Assembly (NCBI GenBank): GCA_900466605.1
Contig: UBMU01000034.1
Span: 1-64,000, forward strand
From: Hyphomicrobiales bacterium
GTDB taxonomy: Bacteria; Pseudomonadota; Alphaproteobacteria; Rhizobiales; Rhizobiaceae
Direction of reading: 5' to 3'
DNA: 64,000 bases
In this document: piece after piece, positions 18,534-27,237 of the stretch
How the letters are laid out: each line of letters opens with the position of its first letter
How positions within the stretch are numbered: the stretch's first letter is position 1
Notes under the pieces: model-generated
Told to the model about the DNA's origin: nothing
Seen by the model: the letters and a program-made list of their open reading frames with translations, nothing else
Databases searched by the model: none
Translations under genes and position numbers: made by a program

Positions 18534-19757
18534 ATGACAGGTGGCGACAAGCGCCTCCCAGTAACGGTTTTGGCGGGTTTCCTCGGCGCGGGAAAGACAA
18601 CCATCCTGAACCATGTTTTGCGTAACCGGGAAGGACGCCGGGTTGCCGTCATCGTCAATGACATGAGCGAGATCAATATCGATGCGGAGCTCATTCGTGA
18701 CGGCGGCGCCAATCTGTCGCGCACAGAGGAAACACTTGTCGAACTCACCAACGGGTGCATCTGTTGTACGCTGCGCGACGATCTGTTGAGCGAAGTGCGT
18801 CGACTGGCTAGTGACGATCGCTTCGACTACCTGCTGATCGAGGGCACCGGCATCGCCGAACCGCTTCCGATTGCCGCAACGTTTTCCTTCCGTGACGAAA
18901 GTGGACGTGCTCTTTGCGACGTGGCCAGGCTCGATACGATGGTTTCCGTCGTCGATGCGGCAAACCTTTTGGCAGACTATTCGAGCGCAGATTTCTTAAG
19001 CGATCGCGGCGAGACCCGTGACACCGAGGACCAAAGAACCCTTGTCGATCTCCTCGTGGAGCAGATCGAGTTTGCCGATGTCGTCGTGATCAACAAGATT
19101 TCTGAGGTCAGCTTCGAAAAGCGTCACGAGGTGCGCCAGATCGTTGCTGCACTTAATCCCGATGCCCGTGTCGTCGAGACCGACTTCGGTCACCTGCCGC
19201 TCTCCACAATTCTCGACACCGGTCTTTTCAGCGAAGCCAAATCGGCCCGTCATCCCTATTGGCACAAGGAACTCTACGGCTGGGGCGACCATGTGCCTGA
19301 GACCGAAGAGTACGGCATTTCGAGCTTCGTGTATCGAGCACGGCGCCCCTTTGACCCCGCAGCGCTCGACCGCTTTCTCACACAGCAGTGGCCGGGCCTT
19401 ATTCGTGCCAAGGGGCACTTCTGGCTGGCGACCCGGCCAAACGAGATTGGACTGCTTTCCATTGCCGGCACGCAACAGCGCACTGATACCAAGGGGTTTT
19501 GGTGGGCGAGTGTGTCAAAAGCACATTGGCCGCGTTATCCGCAATTCCGCCAGCTTATCGACCGTCACTGGGACGAAGCCTGGGGCGACCGCCGCCAGGA
19601 GCTGGTGTTCATCGGTGCCGGCCTCAATCAAGCGGCGATCAGCGCTGCACTCGACGCATGCCTGGTTGGAAAAGAGACGAGCTTTGACCCTGATCTCGGC
19701 AGAGATCTCATCGATCCTTTCCCGGTCTGGCAGCACGCGCAGCATCATCATCCATGA
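18534..19757 (+). CDS. CobW/COG0523 metal-chaperone GTPase
   Basis: 407 residues. Walker A is GFLGAGKTT (residues 15-23), the metal-binding CxCC motif is GCICC near residue 75, and a Walker B type LLIEGTGIAEP follows. The base-recognition motif reads NKIS instead of NKxD. The C-terminal CobW domain is present and the protein ends in a His-rich tail (QHAQHHHP) suited to metal binding. COG0523 proteins deliver zinc, cobalt or iron-type metals to client enzymes using GTP. The gene begins 20 bases after the giant gene and precedes its secretion genes, so the giant protein is a likely client, an inference from context only. Confidence 0.9.
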   Translation: MTGGDKRLPVTVLAGFLGAGKTTILNHVLRNREGRRVAVIVNDMSEINIDAELIRDGGANLSRTEETLVELTNGCICCTLRDDLLSEVRRLASDDRFDYLLIEGTGIAEPLPIAATFSFRDESGRALCDVARLDTMVSVVDAANLLADYSSADFLSDRGETRDTEDQRTLVDLLVEQIEFADVVVINKISEVSFEKRHEVRQIVAALNPDARVVETDFGHLPLSTILDTGLFSEAKSARHPYWHKELYGWGDHVPETEEYGISSFVYRARRPFDPAALDRFLTQQWPGLIRAKGHFWLATRPNEIGLLSIAGTQQRTDTKGFWWASVSKAHWPRYPQFRQLIDRHWDEAWGDRRQELVFIGAGLNQAAISAALDACLVGKETSFDPDLGRDLIDPFPVWQHAQHHHP

Positions 19758-19783
19758 TCACTCATCAAAGCGAGGAGACGACA

Positions 19784-20089
19784 ATGAGCAATGAACTCTA
19801 TGCAGACGGAATTGGCGAAATCACGGTCACGGGCACCATCGTGCGGATCGATCTGATGTCGCTGTCAGCCACGGAGCGCGACGCGAGCAACAATCCGAAG
19901 CCTGTCTTCCGGCAGCGGATCGTCATGCCGGTCGATGCTTTTGCAAACGCAGTCGACCTTATGCAGAAGGCACTCGGCGGACTTGTCGAGGCTGGTGCGG
20001 TACGCCGCGTGAGCGATCTGCCGGGCAGCCCCAAGGCTGAGATCATTCAGCCTTCAGGCACGTCAAACGCGTCGCCGAATTTCAACTGA
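19784..20089 (+). CDS. Small protein of unknown function in the type I secretion operon
   Basis: 101 residues from the ATG at 19784, which has CGAGGAG upstream; an upstream in-frame start would overlap cobW. I do not recognise the family. The protein looks soluble and mostly beta-stranded at its N-terminus (GEITVTGTIVRIDLMSL), with an amphipathic helix (FANAVDLMQKALGGLVEAGA) and a disordered tail. The layout, a short sheet followed by a helix and a statement-like FRQRIVMPVDAF, is faintly like small DUF3467-type proteins. Its place between cobW and the transporter suggests an accessory role, such as a chaperone for the giant protein before export. No cysteine or metal motif is visible. Confidence 0.75.
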   Translation: MSNELYADGIGEITVTGTIVRIDLMSLSATERDASNNPKPVFRQRIVMPVDAFANAVDLMQKALGGLVEAGAVRRVSDLPGSPKAEIIQPSGTSNASPNFN

Positions 20090-20128
20090 CGATCAATCCG
20101 TTTTTCAACGCAGACGCTCGGGTGGGCC

Positions 20129-22273
20129 ATGAGTACGTTTTTGCACACCAATCTACACTGCCTTTCTCTCGTCGCGCGCCATCACGGCGTCGATCTGTCA
20201 CCTGAGCGCCTGCAGCACGACTATGCAGTCGACGATCGGCCGGTCGAACTCCGGCAACTGCTGCGCATGGCCAAGGATGCCGGTTTGAGGGCCCGGCAGA
20301 TCAAGCTAAACTGGAAGTCGCTGCTCCAGCTGGGAGAGGCCTACCCCGTTCTGGCCGAGCTTGAGAATGGCAACTGGGTGGTCATTGCCGGACCGGCGAT
20401 GGGGCCAGAGGAAGAAAAGCTCAGGGTTCTCGACCCACTGGCCGAACGGCCTGACTTCATTCTCCTCAACGAGGAGCAGTTCACCAAATCCTGGCAGGGA
20501 TCCGTGGTGATGCTGAAAAGGAACTACGGCATCAACGACGCCGACCAGCCGTTTGGCTTCCGTTGGTTCATCCCCGAGATCATCAAGCAGCGAAGCTTCT
20601 TTCGCGATGTGGCCCTTGCAGCGATCGTCCTTTACGGCCTTGGCCTGACGACGCCGATCTTTTTCCAGCTCGTCATCGACAAGGTGCTGGTCCATCAAAG
20701 TTATGCAACGCTGACCGTCCTGTCGATCGGCATCGCCATCGCCCTTGTCTTTGATGCTGCCTTCAGTTTCCTGAGGCGCTATCTGTTGCTCTACGCGACA
20801 AACAGGATTGATATCCGGATTGCGACGCGCACTTTCGGCCATCTCCTCAACCTTCCGATTGCATTGTTCGAGCAGGCATCGGCAGGCGTTCTCGTCAAGC
20901 ACATGCAGCAAACGGGCCGCATTCGCGAATTTCTGACAGGGCGCCTCTTCCTCACACTTCTCGATGGCATTTCGCTGCTTGTCTTCATTCCGATCCTGCT
21001 TCTCTACAGCGTCAAGCTCACACTCGTCGTGGTGGGTTTTGCGGCTCTTGTCGGCCTCGTCGTCATGCTGCTCGTTGGCCCCTTCCAGCGTCGCCTTCAG
21101 GCCCTTTACAAGGCCGAAGGCGACCGACAGGCGCTGCTTGTCGAGACGGTTCACGGTATGCGCACTGTCAAGTCGCTGGCTCTTGAACCGCGCCAACGTC
21201 GCGTCTGGGATGACTACTCCGCGCAATCAATTTCCGTGCGCTTTCGCGTCGAGAAGATTTCCACTGTCGCTCAATCCATGACTGGGCTTCTTGAGAAGCT
21301 GATGAGCGTCGCCATTATCGGCCTTGGTGCGCTTGATGTCTTCAGCGGTGCGATGACGATTGGTGCCCTCGTCGCATTCAACATGCTGGCAGGACGCGTC
21401 TCAGGACCGCTCGTCCAGATCGTGACGATGGTGCACGAGTACCAGGAAGTGGCTCTGTCGGTGCGCATGCTGGGCGAGATCATGAACCAGCGTCCAGAAC
21501 AGGCCGGTCGCGGTCGTGGTATCCGCCCGCATCTTAGAGGCAACATCGAGTTCGACAAGGTGACATTCCGATACGGCCCAGATGGTCCGCCGGCACTGGA
21601 CGACGTCTCCTTTAGCATTCCCGCAGGCTCTGTATTCGGGGTTGTTGGCAAGAGTGGCTCTGGCAAGACTACGATTACCCGTCTCATCCAGGGGCTTTAT
21701 CAAAACCAGCAAGGTATCGTTCGCATGGACGGCTACGACAGTCGCGAAATCGACCTCGTACATCTCAGAACGAGCACTGGCGTCGTGCTTCAGGACAACT
21801 TCCTGTTCCGCGGAACCGTTCGGGAAAACATCGCGGCAGCAAAGCCGGATGCAAGTATCGAAGAGATCATGGAGGTGGCACGCATTGCCGGGGCCGAGGA
21901 ATTCATCGAACGCCTCCCGCGTGGCTTTGACACGATGCTGGAGGAAAACGCCTCGAACCTTTCAGGCGGGCAAAAGCAGCGCCTGGCAATCGCCCGTGCG
22001 CTGATCACTGATCCGAAACTGCTGATCCTCGACGAGGCGACGAGCGCGCTTGATCCGGACAGCGAGGCGATCATTCGCCAGAACCTCAGCCAGATTGCGG
22101 CGGGGCGAACGGTGGTTATTGTTTCGCACCGCCTCTCCACGCTTGTCGACGCTGACGCGATCCTGGTCGTCGAACGCGGGAAGATCGCCGATATCGGCAG
22201 GCATGATCAACTGGTGACGCGCTGCATGACATACCGTCACCTGTGGTCGCAGCAGATGAGGCAGGTAGCATGA
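20129..22273 (+). CDS. Type I secretion ABC transporter with degenerate C39 domain (HlyB-like)
   Basis: 714 residues with three parts: a C39 peptidase-like domain (about 1-130), a six-helix membrane domain (about 165-440) and an ATPase domain (about 475-710) with Walker A GKSGSGKTT near 507, signature LSGGQKQRLAIARAL near 610 and Walker B LLILDEATSALD near 631. In the N-terminal domain the catalytic Cys and His positions of C39 peptidases seem to be replaced (TNLHCL and GNWVVI), so it should bind rather than cleave the substrate, as in HlyB. It overlaps the HlyD-type gene by four bases. A TolC-like outer-membrane partner is not encoded here. Confidence 0.93.
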   Translation: MSTFLHTNLHCLSLVARHHGVDLSPERLQHDYAVDDRPVELRQLLRMAKDAGLRARQIKLNWKSLLQLGEAYPVLAELENGNWVVIAGPAMGPEEEKLRVLDPLAERPDFILLNEEQFTKSWQGSVVMLKRNYGINDADQPFGFRWFIPEIIKQRSFFRDVALAAIVLYGLGLTTPIFFQLVIDKVLVHQSYATLTVLSIGIAIALVFDAAFSFLRRYLLLYATNRIDIRIATRTFGHLLNLPIALFEQASAGVLVKHMQQTGRIREFLTGRLFLTLLDGISLLVFIPILLLYSVKLTLVVVGFAALVGLVVMLLVGPFQRRLQALYKAEGDRQALLVETVHGMRTVKSLALEPRQRRVWDDYSAQSISVRFRVEKISTVAQSMTGLLEKLMSVAIIGLGALDVFSGAMTIGALVAFNMLAGRVSGPLVQIVTMVHEYQEVALSVRMLGEIMNQRPEQAGRGRGIRPHLRGNIEFDKVTFRYGPDGPPALDDVSFSIPAGSVFGVVGKSGSGKTTITRLIQGLYQNQQGIVRMDGYDSREIDLVHLRTSTGVVLQDNFLFRGTVRENIAAAKPDASIEEIMEVARIAGAEEFIERLPRGFDTMLEENASNLSGGQKQRLAIARALITDPKLLILDEATSALDPDSEAIIRQNLSQIAAGRTVVIVSHRLSTLVDADAILVVERGKIADIGRHDQLVTRCMTYRHLWSQQMRQVA

Positions 22274-23676
22274 ACGCGCGCGCTGAAAAACCAAGAGAGA
22301 ACCTGCCGGTTCCAACCACTGCACCGGTTACGCAACCCGCCCTGAGGCGTTCGCTTCCTTCCGCAATAGCAGAGTTTCAGTCCGATGCCGTGGAGCTAGA
22401 AGAGCGCGCTCCGCCAAGGATTGCCCGCATGACGCTCTACGGCATCACCGCGCTGATCACGGCGGCAATCGTCTGGGCGTCCGTCTCGTCAATCGACGAG
22501 GTGGTTGTCGCACCGGGCAAGCTGATCACGACGCAGCCAACGATCGTTGTGCAACCACTCGAGACATCGATTATCCGCACGATCAATGTAACCGCCGGAG
22601 AAATCGTCAAGAAGGGCCAGGTTCTCGCCACCCTTGATGCGACATTCAGCCAGTCTGATGTCGATCAGCAACGCGCCAAGTTCGCGGCCCTTGACCCACA
22701 GGTCAAACGCCTGGAGAGCGAGCTTGACGGCACCAAATATAACAAGGTGGCTGGAGCTTCGCGCGACGAATTGCTGCAAACGCAACTGTTCGAGCAACGA
22801 CAGGCCTACCGTGCGGCGCAACTGCAGAACTACGATCAGCAGATCGCAGCGCAAGCGGCAACGATTGCGTCCAGCCGCAACCAAGAGGCGGTGCTTACAA
22901 ACCGACGCGAGACCTTGTCACAGATCGAAGGAGCCAGAGAACGGCTCTACGATCGCGAGAGTGGTTCCCTGATAACACTTCTGGGATCGCGCGATGCTCG
23001 TCTTGACGTGGAAACCAGCCTTACGGCTGTCCAGGGAAAGGCGGATGAAGCCGAGCACACCCTGGCGAAGCTCAAAGCCGATCGACAAGCATTCATCGAA
23101 GACTTCCGGCGCGCAGCCATGGAGCAACTCGTTGATCTGCGCGGCCAGCGCGATACTGCGGCCGAGGAACTGAAGAAAATGGAGCTCCGGCGTGACATGG
23201 TCGCACTGGCGGCGCCAGCCGACGCCGTTGTTCTCGACCTTGCTGCGCGCTCGGTTGGCTCGGTGGTTCGCGAAGCGGAGCCCATCGTGACGCTTGTTCC
23301 GCTTAATGTACCGCTGGAGGCAGAGGTGTCGGTTAACACGCGCGACATCGGCCGTATAACCACTGGAAAAGAGGCGCGGATCAAGTTCGACGCCTATCCA
23401 TTCCAGAAGTTCGGCACCGCCTCTGGTACTGTCAGAACGGTGAGCCGGGATGCGTTCACACCGTCTCAGCAAGAGGCCGCAACCCAAAGCGCTGCTCCGT
23501 ACTTCAAGGCACGTATTCCTCTTGAAGATCCAAGGCTGAAGGGCTCGGATGAGCCTGTGAGGCTGCTTCCGGGCATGACCGTTTCAGCCGAGATTATGGT
23601 CGGCAGCAGAACTGTCATATCCTACTTCCTCTATCCAATACTGCGCGGACTGGATAGCGCAATTCGGGAACCCTGA
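22270..23676 (+). CDS. Type I secretion membrane fusion protein (HlyD family)
   Basis: 468 residues from the ATG at 22270, whose ATGA overlaps the transporter stop. One membrane helix lies at about residues 52-75. The lipoyl-like domain contains VVQPLETSIIRTINVTAGEI, followed by a long coiled-coil hairpin (about 125-310) and the C-terminal beta-barrel with PLNVPLEAEVSVNTRDIG. The C-terminus has the HlyD-family LLPGMTVSAEI. It bridges the ABC transporter and an outer-membrane channel. It is the last gene of the giant-protein operon and is followed by a hairpin. Confidence 0.93.
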   Translation: MNARAEKPRENLPVPTTAPVTQPALRRSLPSAIAEFQSDAVELEERAPPRIARMTLYGITALITAAIVWASVSSIDEVVVAPGKLITTQPTIVVQPLETSIIRTINVTAGEIVKKGQVLATLDATFSQSDVDQQRAKFAALDPQVKRLESELDGTKYNKVAGASRDELLQTQLFEQRQAYRAAQLQNYDQQIAAQAATIASSRNQEAVLTNRRETLSQIEGARERLYDRESGSLITLLGSRDARLDVETSLTAVQGKADEAEHTLAKLKADRQAFIEDFRRAAMEQLVDLRGQRDTAAEELKKMELRRDMVALAAPADAVVLDLAARSVGSVVREAEPIVTLVPLNVPLEAEVSVNTRDIGRITTGKEARIKFDAYPFQKFGTASGTVRTVSRDAFTPSQQEAATQSAAPYFKARIPLEDPRLKGSDEPVRLLPGMTVSAEIMVGSRTVISYFLYPILRGLDSAIREP

Positions 23677-23739
23677 TTGGGCGGACGCTGCCAACGGCGG
23701 GCCCGAAATCAGAAATTCATCCCCGTCCTGATAGTGGTG

Positions 23740-23759
23740 CCCCCATCCAATGATGGGGG
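23740..23759 (+). terminator. Hairpin after the type I secretion operon
   Basis: CCCCCAT at 23740-23746 pairs with ATGGGGG at 23753-23759 around a six-base loop, 64 bases after the hlyD-type stop. No run of T follows, so it is only a possible terminator; it lies before paaX and separates the two transcription units. Confidence 0.4.
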
Positions 23760-23814
23760 TGCAGGGGCTTGCCTGATATGGTAGAGCGCATCGCCACGAT
23801 CCAAGGAGGTGTCG

Positions 23815-24708
23815 GTGACGGCGGCGACCAATCACTCTGATAAGCGGGCAAGCGACGTCATAGAGAGGATTCTTGCCGAGAGCCCTCTGAAGGCGGCGAG
23901 CTTCATCGTGACGATTTATGGTGATGTCGTCGAGCCACGCGGTGGCATCGCATGGATCGGAAACCTGATCGAGACCTGCGCGTGCGTCGGTATCAGCGAG
24001 ACTCTTGTTCGAACGGCCGTGTCAAGACTGGTTGCTGCAGGCCAACTATTGGGTGAACGCGAGGGTCGACGCAGTTACTACCGACTGTCATCTTCGGCCG
24101 GTAGCGAGTTTTCGGCAGCAGCACGCGTCCTGTTTGGCGCTGCAGACGAGAGCGGCTGGCAGTTCGTCCATGTCATGGGCGAGGCTGTCGAAGAGGCTAT
24201 GCAGACGCTCAAGCGTGCCGGCCATGCGCGTCTTTCCAGCCGTCTTGCAGTTGGTCCAGATAGGACACTGCCGGTGGCAATTCCCGGTCTCAAATTTCGT
24301 GCCGATGTCCCAGTCGATCGGGAGGCGCTGCAATCTTTTGCGGCAGAGTATTGGGATCTGGCCACCCATGCTGGCGCATATGAACTGTTCCTGGAACAGT
24401 TCCGCTCTCTATCCGACCCGAGCGAAGCCTCCGGACTTTCCCCTTCGACAGCGCTTATAATTCGGCTGTTGCTCGTGCATCGGTTTCGCTCTGTTCACCT
24501 GCATGATCCAAGGCTGCCCTGGGCCGCTCTTCCCGACAACTGGCCGGGGATAGCAGCACGAAAGCTGTTTTCCGGGCTCTACAGGCGCTTATCCTGGGCC
24601 GCCGATGCTCATGTTGCCGAAACCTTCCTGGCGGCAGCCGGCCCATTGGCGGTATCCACACCGGCCACGGATCTTCGTCTTCAGATGCTGGGCGGCGAGG
24701 CCTCGTAA
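23815..24708 (+). CDS. paaX: PaaX-type repressor of phenylacetate degradation
   Basis: 297 residues. The GTG at 23815 is preferred because AGGAGG ends five bases before it; a GTG at 23809 overlaps that ribosome binding site. The N-terminal winged helix contains GISETLVRTAVSRLVAAGQL, and the C-terminal PaaX domain ends with the helical HLHDPRLPWAALPDNWPG typical of the family. PaaX proteins repress paa genes until phenylacetyl-CoA binds. The gene stands just upstream of paaJ on the same strand with a 190-base gap that holds a promoter. A TetR-type regulator at 33434 may share control of the cluster. Confidence 0.93.
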   Translation: MTAATNHSDKRASDVIERILAESPLKAASFIVTIYGDVVEPRGGIAWIGNLIETCACVGISETLVRTAVSRLVAAGQLLGEREGRRSYYRLSSSAGSEFSAAARVLFGAADESGWQFVHVMGEAVEEAMQTLKRAGHARLSSRLAVGPDRTLPVAIPGLKFRADVPVDREALQSFAAEYWDLATHAGAYELFLEQFRSLSDPSEASGLSPSTALIIRLLLVHRFRSVHLHDPRLPWAALPDNWPGIAARKLFSGLYRRLSWAADAHVAETFLAAAGPLAVSTPATDLRLQMLGGEAS

Positions 24709-24810
24709 CGATCTCTCCTATTGGTTTTCGGCTCAGGCACGAGCTTTTCGTGTTAAAATTATCCTGCGAACATTAAACATCACACATTCGCGTAAAAAAC
24801 ACGTTGATCT

Positions 24811-24822
24811 GTGACATATCAC
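24811..24822 (+). promoter_or_regulatory. Imperfect inverted repeat upstream of paaJ
   Basis: GTGACATATCAC has GTGA and TCAC arms and lies 13 bases before the palindromic operator at 24835. It could be part of a PaaX site, but I cannot fit it well to the known PaaX consensus. Confidence 0.25.
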
Positions 24823-24834
24823 GTGGTAAATACA

Positions 24835-24851
24835 TGACCGATCGGTCGGTT
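24835..24851 (+). promoter_or_regulatory. Palindromic operator before paaJ, matching the paaN site
   Basis: TGACCGATCGGTCGGTT contains the perfect 12-base palindrome GACCGATCGGTC. Its reverse complement differs from the site at 36771-36787 only in the two central bases, AT against GC. It lies directly before a -10-like TATATT and about 48 bases from the paaJ ATG, a position suited to repression. The TetR-type regulator encoded at 33434 is the likeliest binder. Confidence 0.7.
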
Positions 24852-24898
24852 AATCTATATTGGCCCGACTGGCTTGTGGGAGCAGGAGGAAGTAGCGC

Positions 24899-26104
24899 AT
24901 GTCGGAAGCATTCATCTGTGATGCCGTTCGTACACCGATCGGCCGCTATGGCGGCGCCCTTTCGACAGTGCGCGCGGACGACTTGGCGGCCCTGCCCCTT
25001 GCGGCCCTGATGGAACGCAACCCTGATGTCGATTGGAGCACGGTCGACGATCTCATTTACGGCTGCGCCAACCAAGCAGGTGAAGACAACCGCAACGTCG
25101 GACGAATGGCCGTGCTGCTTTCAGGCATGCCGATCACTGTTCCGGCAACCACGGTCAACCGCTTGTGCGGATCGGGCATCGACGCCGTTGGAATGGCGGC
25201 AAGGGCAATCCGTGCCGGCGACTGTGACTTCGTGATTGCCGGCGGCGTTGAGAGCATGAGCCGCGCGCCCTTCGTGATGCCGAAGGCAGATAGTGCGTTT
25301 TCCCGCGCCAATGCGATTTATGACACGACGATCGGCTGGCGTTTTGTCAACCCGAGGATGAAAGCCCAGTTTGGCGTCGATTCCATGCCGCAGACAGCCG
25401 ACAATGTTGCTGCCGATTTTGGTGTCAGCCGCGCCGACCAGGACGCGTTCGCCGCCCGAAGCCAGGCACGCTGGGCCGCCGCCCAGGAGGCGGGCCTATT
25501 CAAAGACGAACTGGTCGCCGTCAAGGTTGCACAGAAGAAAGGCGATCCAGTTGTCGTCGATTGCGACGAGCACCCACGCAAAGGCACGACCGCCGAGCAG
25601 CTTTCAAAGCTCAAGGGTGTCAACGGCCCCGAGCTCAGTGTTACCGCCGGCAACGCATCGGGCGTCAATGACGGTGCAGCCGCCCTCGTAATCGCCAGCG
25701 AGACAGCTGCAAAGGCGCAGGGCCTGACACCGAAGACGCGCATCGTCGCAATGGCGGCGGCTGGCGTCGAGCCACGGATCATGGGTGTCGGTCCAGCACC
25801 TGCCGCACGTCGGGTGCTTGAGCGCGCTGGTCTTTCGATCGGACAGATGGACGTGATCGAGCTGAACGAGGCATTTGCCGCACAGGCCATCGCCGTGCTG
25901 CGCGATCTGGACCTGGCCGACGATGCGCCCCATGTCAATCCAAATGGCGGTGCAATCGCCATGGGCCACCCCCTCGGCATGAGCGGCGCCCGGCTGGTGA
26001 CGACGGCAAGCTACCAATTGCACCGCCAGGGCGGCCGCTACGCGCTTTGCACCATGTGCATTGGTGTTGGCCAGGGCATAGCAATCATTCTCGAGCGCGT
26101 TTGA
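24899..26104 (+). CDS. paaJ: 3-oxoadipyl-CoA/3-oxo-5,6-dehydrosuberyl-CoA thiolase PaaJ
   Basis: 401 residues. The thiolase nucleophile lies in VNRLCGSGIDAVGMAARAI (Cys near 90); NEAFAAQ, GGAIAMGHPLGMSGAR and the second Cys in CTMCIGVGQG complete the active site. It cleaves 3-oxo-acyl-CoA intermediates twice in the phenylacetate pathway, giving acetyl-CoA and finally succinyl-CoA. The sequence alone cannot separate it from PcaF of the protocatechuate pathway, but the paa context decides. Start: ATG at 24899 behind GGAGGAAG. It opens the operon paaJABCDE. Confidence 0.93.
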   Translation: MSEAFICDAVRTPIGRYGGALSTVRADDLAALPLAALMERNPDVDWSTVDDLIYGCANQAGEDNRNVGRMAVLLSGMPITVPATTVNRLCGSGIDAVGMAARAIRAGDCDFVIAGGVESMSRAPFVMPKADSAFSRANAIYDTTIGWRFVNPRMKAQFGVDSMPQTADNVAADFGVSRADQDAFAARSQARWAAAQEAGLFKDELVAVKVAQKKGDPVVVDCDEHPRKGTTAEQLSKLKGVNGPELSVTAGNASGVNDGAAALVIASETAAKAQGLTPKTRIVAMAAAGVEPRIMGVGPAPAARRVLERAGLSIGQMDVIELNEAFAAQAIAVLRDLDLADDAPHVNPNGGAIAMGHPLGMSGARLVTTASYQLHRQGGRYALCTMCIGVGQGIAIILERV

Positions 26105-26128
26105 CGCGCGAAGGCAAGGAGACGAACC

Positions 26129-27133
26129 ATGTATGCACAAATGGTCAAGACCGACAGCGCCCGCGTCAAGACACTCGACGAGATGGACCCGGTCGAACGC
26201 GCATTTCAGGAACGTATCGATGCTGGCCAGAAAATCGAGCCGAAGGAATGGATGCCCGAAGGCTATCGCAAGACACTGATGCGCCAGATCAGCCAGCACG
26301 CCCATTCCGAAATCGTCGGCCAGCTGCCGGAAGGCAACTGGATCACACGCGCTCCGACGCTTGAGCGCAAGGCAATCCTGCTTGCCAAGGTACAGGACGA
26401 GGCTGGTCACGGGTTGTATCTTTACTGTGCTGCCGAAACGCTTGGCGTCAGCCGGGACGAGATGTACGAGCAGTTGCACAGCGGCAAGGCGAAATACTCC
26501 TCGATTTTCAACTATCCGACCCTGAGCTGGGCCGATATCGGCGCGGTCGGCTGGCTGGTCGATGGTGCCGCCATCATGAACCAGGTTCCGCTGCAACGCT
26601 GTTCCTACGGCCCGTACGCCCGCGCCATGGTCCGTATCTGCAAGGAAGAAAGCTTCCATCAGCGACAGGGCTTTGACATCCTGATGAAGATGGTCAAGGG
26701 CACGCCCGCCCAGAAAGAAATGGTCCAGGACGCCTTGAACCGCTGGTGGTGGCCGTCACTGATGATGTTTGGCCCTTCCGATGATGCGTCCGTGCACTCC
26801 GCCCAGTCCATGTCCTGGAAGATCAAGCAGAACTCCAATGACGAGTTGCGCCAGAAATTCGTCGACCAGACGGTGCCGCAGGCCGAATATCTCGGGCTGA
26901 CGGTGCCTGACCCTGACCTCAAGTGGAACGAGGAAAAGGGTGGTTACGATTTTGGCGAGCCTGATTGGACGGAATTCTTTGCCGTTATTGCCGGCAACGG
27001 CCCCTGCAATGCTGAACGCCTCTCGGCCCGGCAGAAGGCCTGGAACGATGGCGCCTGGTTCCGCGATGGTCTGGTTGCCCACGCCGAAAAGGCGAAACTG
27101 CGCCGGCCTGCTGGGCGCATCGCCGCCGAGTAG
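26129..27133 (+). CDS. paaA: Phenylacetyl-CoA epoxidase catalytic subunit PaaA
   Basis: 334 residues. PaaA is the di-iron subunit of the ring 1,2-phenylacetyl-CoA epoxidase PaaABCE. Ferritin-like helices carry the iron ligands: HSEIVGQL, DEAGHGLY and KEESFHQRQG. Other family marks are PTLERKAILLAKVQ and PTLSWADIGAVGWLVDGAA. The ATG at 26129 has AAGGAG upstream. A 104-base gap precedes paaB, wider than other spacings in the operon. Confidence 0.96.
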   Translation: MYAQMVKTDSARVKTLDEMDPVERAFQERIDAGQKIEPKEWMPEGYRKTLMRQISQHAHSEIVGQLPEGNWITRAPTLERKAILLAKVQDEAGHGLYLYCAAETLGVSRDEMYEQLHSGKAKYSSIFNYPTLSWADIGAVGWLVDGAAIMNQVPLQRCSYGPYARAMVRICKEESFHQRQGFDILMKMVKGTPAQKEMVQDALNRWWWPSLMMFGPSDDASVHSAQSMSWKIKQNSNDELRQKFVDQTVPQAEYLGLTVPDPDLKWNEEKGGYDFGEPDWTEFFAVIAGNGPCNAERLSARQKAWNDGAWFRDGLVAHAEKAKLRRPAGRIAAE

Positions 27134-27237
27134 TGCCTCCGCGCTGAAAGGGGGCAGCATCGAGCAGCCCCACCCGCAACACATACGCGATCTTCGGGTC
27201 TTGGATCTGTGACAGACGCGAACAGGGAGAAACATCG

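Noticed and set aside
24811..24822. CRP-like site before paaJ
   Set aside because: The spacing between the GTGA and TCAC arms is four bases, not the six of a CRP site.
25604..26659. Minus-strand open frame of 351 codons across paaJ and paaA
   Set aside because: It spans two real genes on the opposite strand and the gap between them; no homolog known to me.
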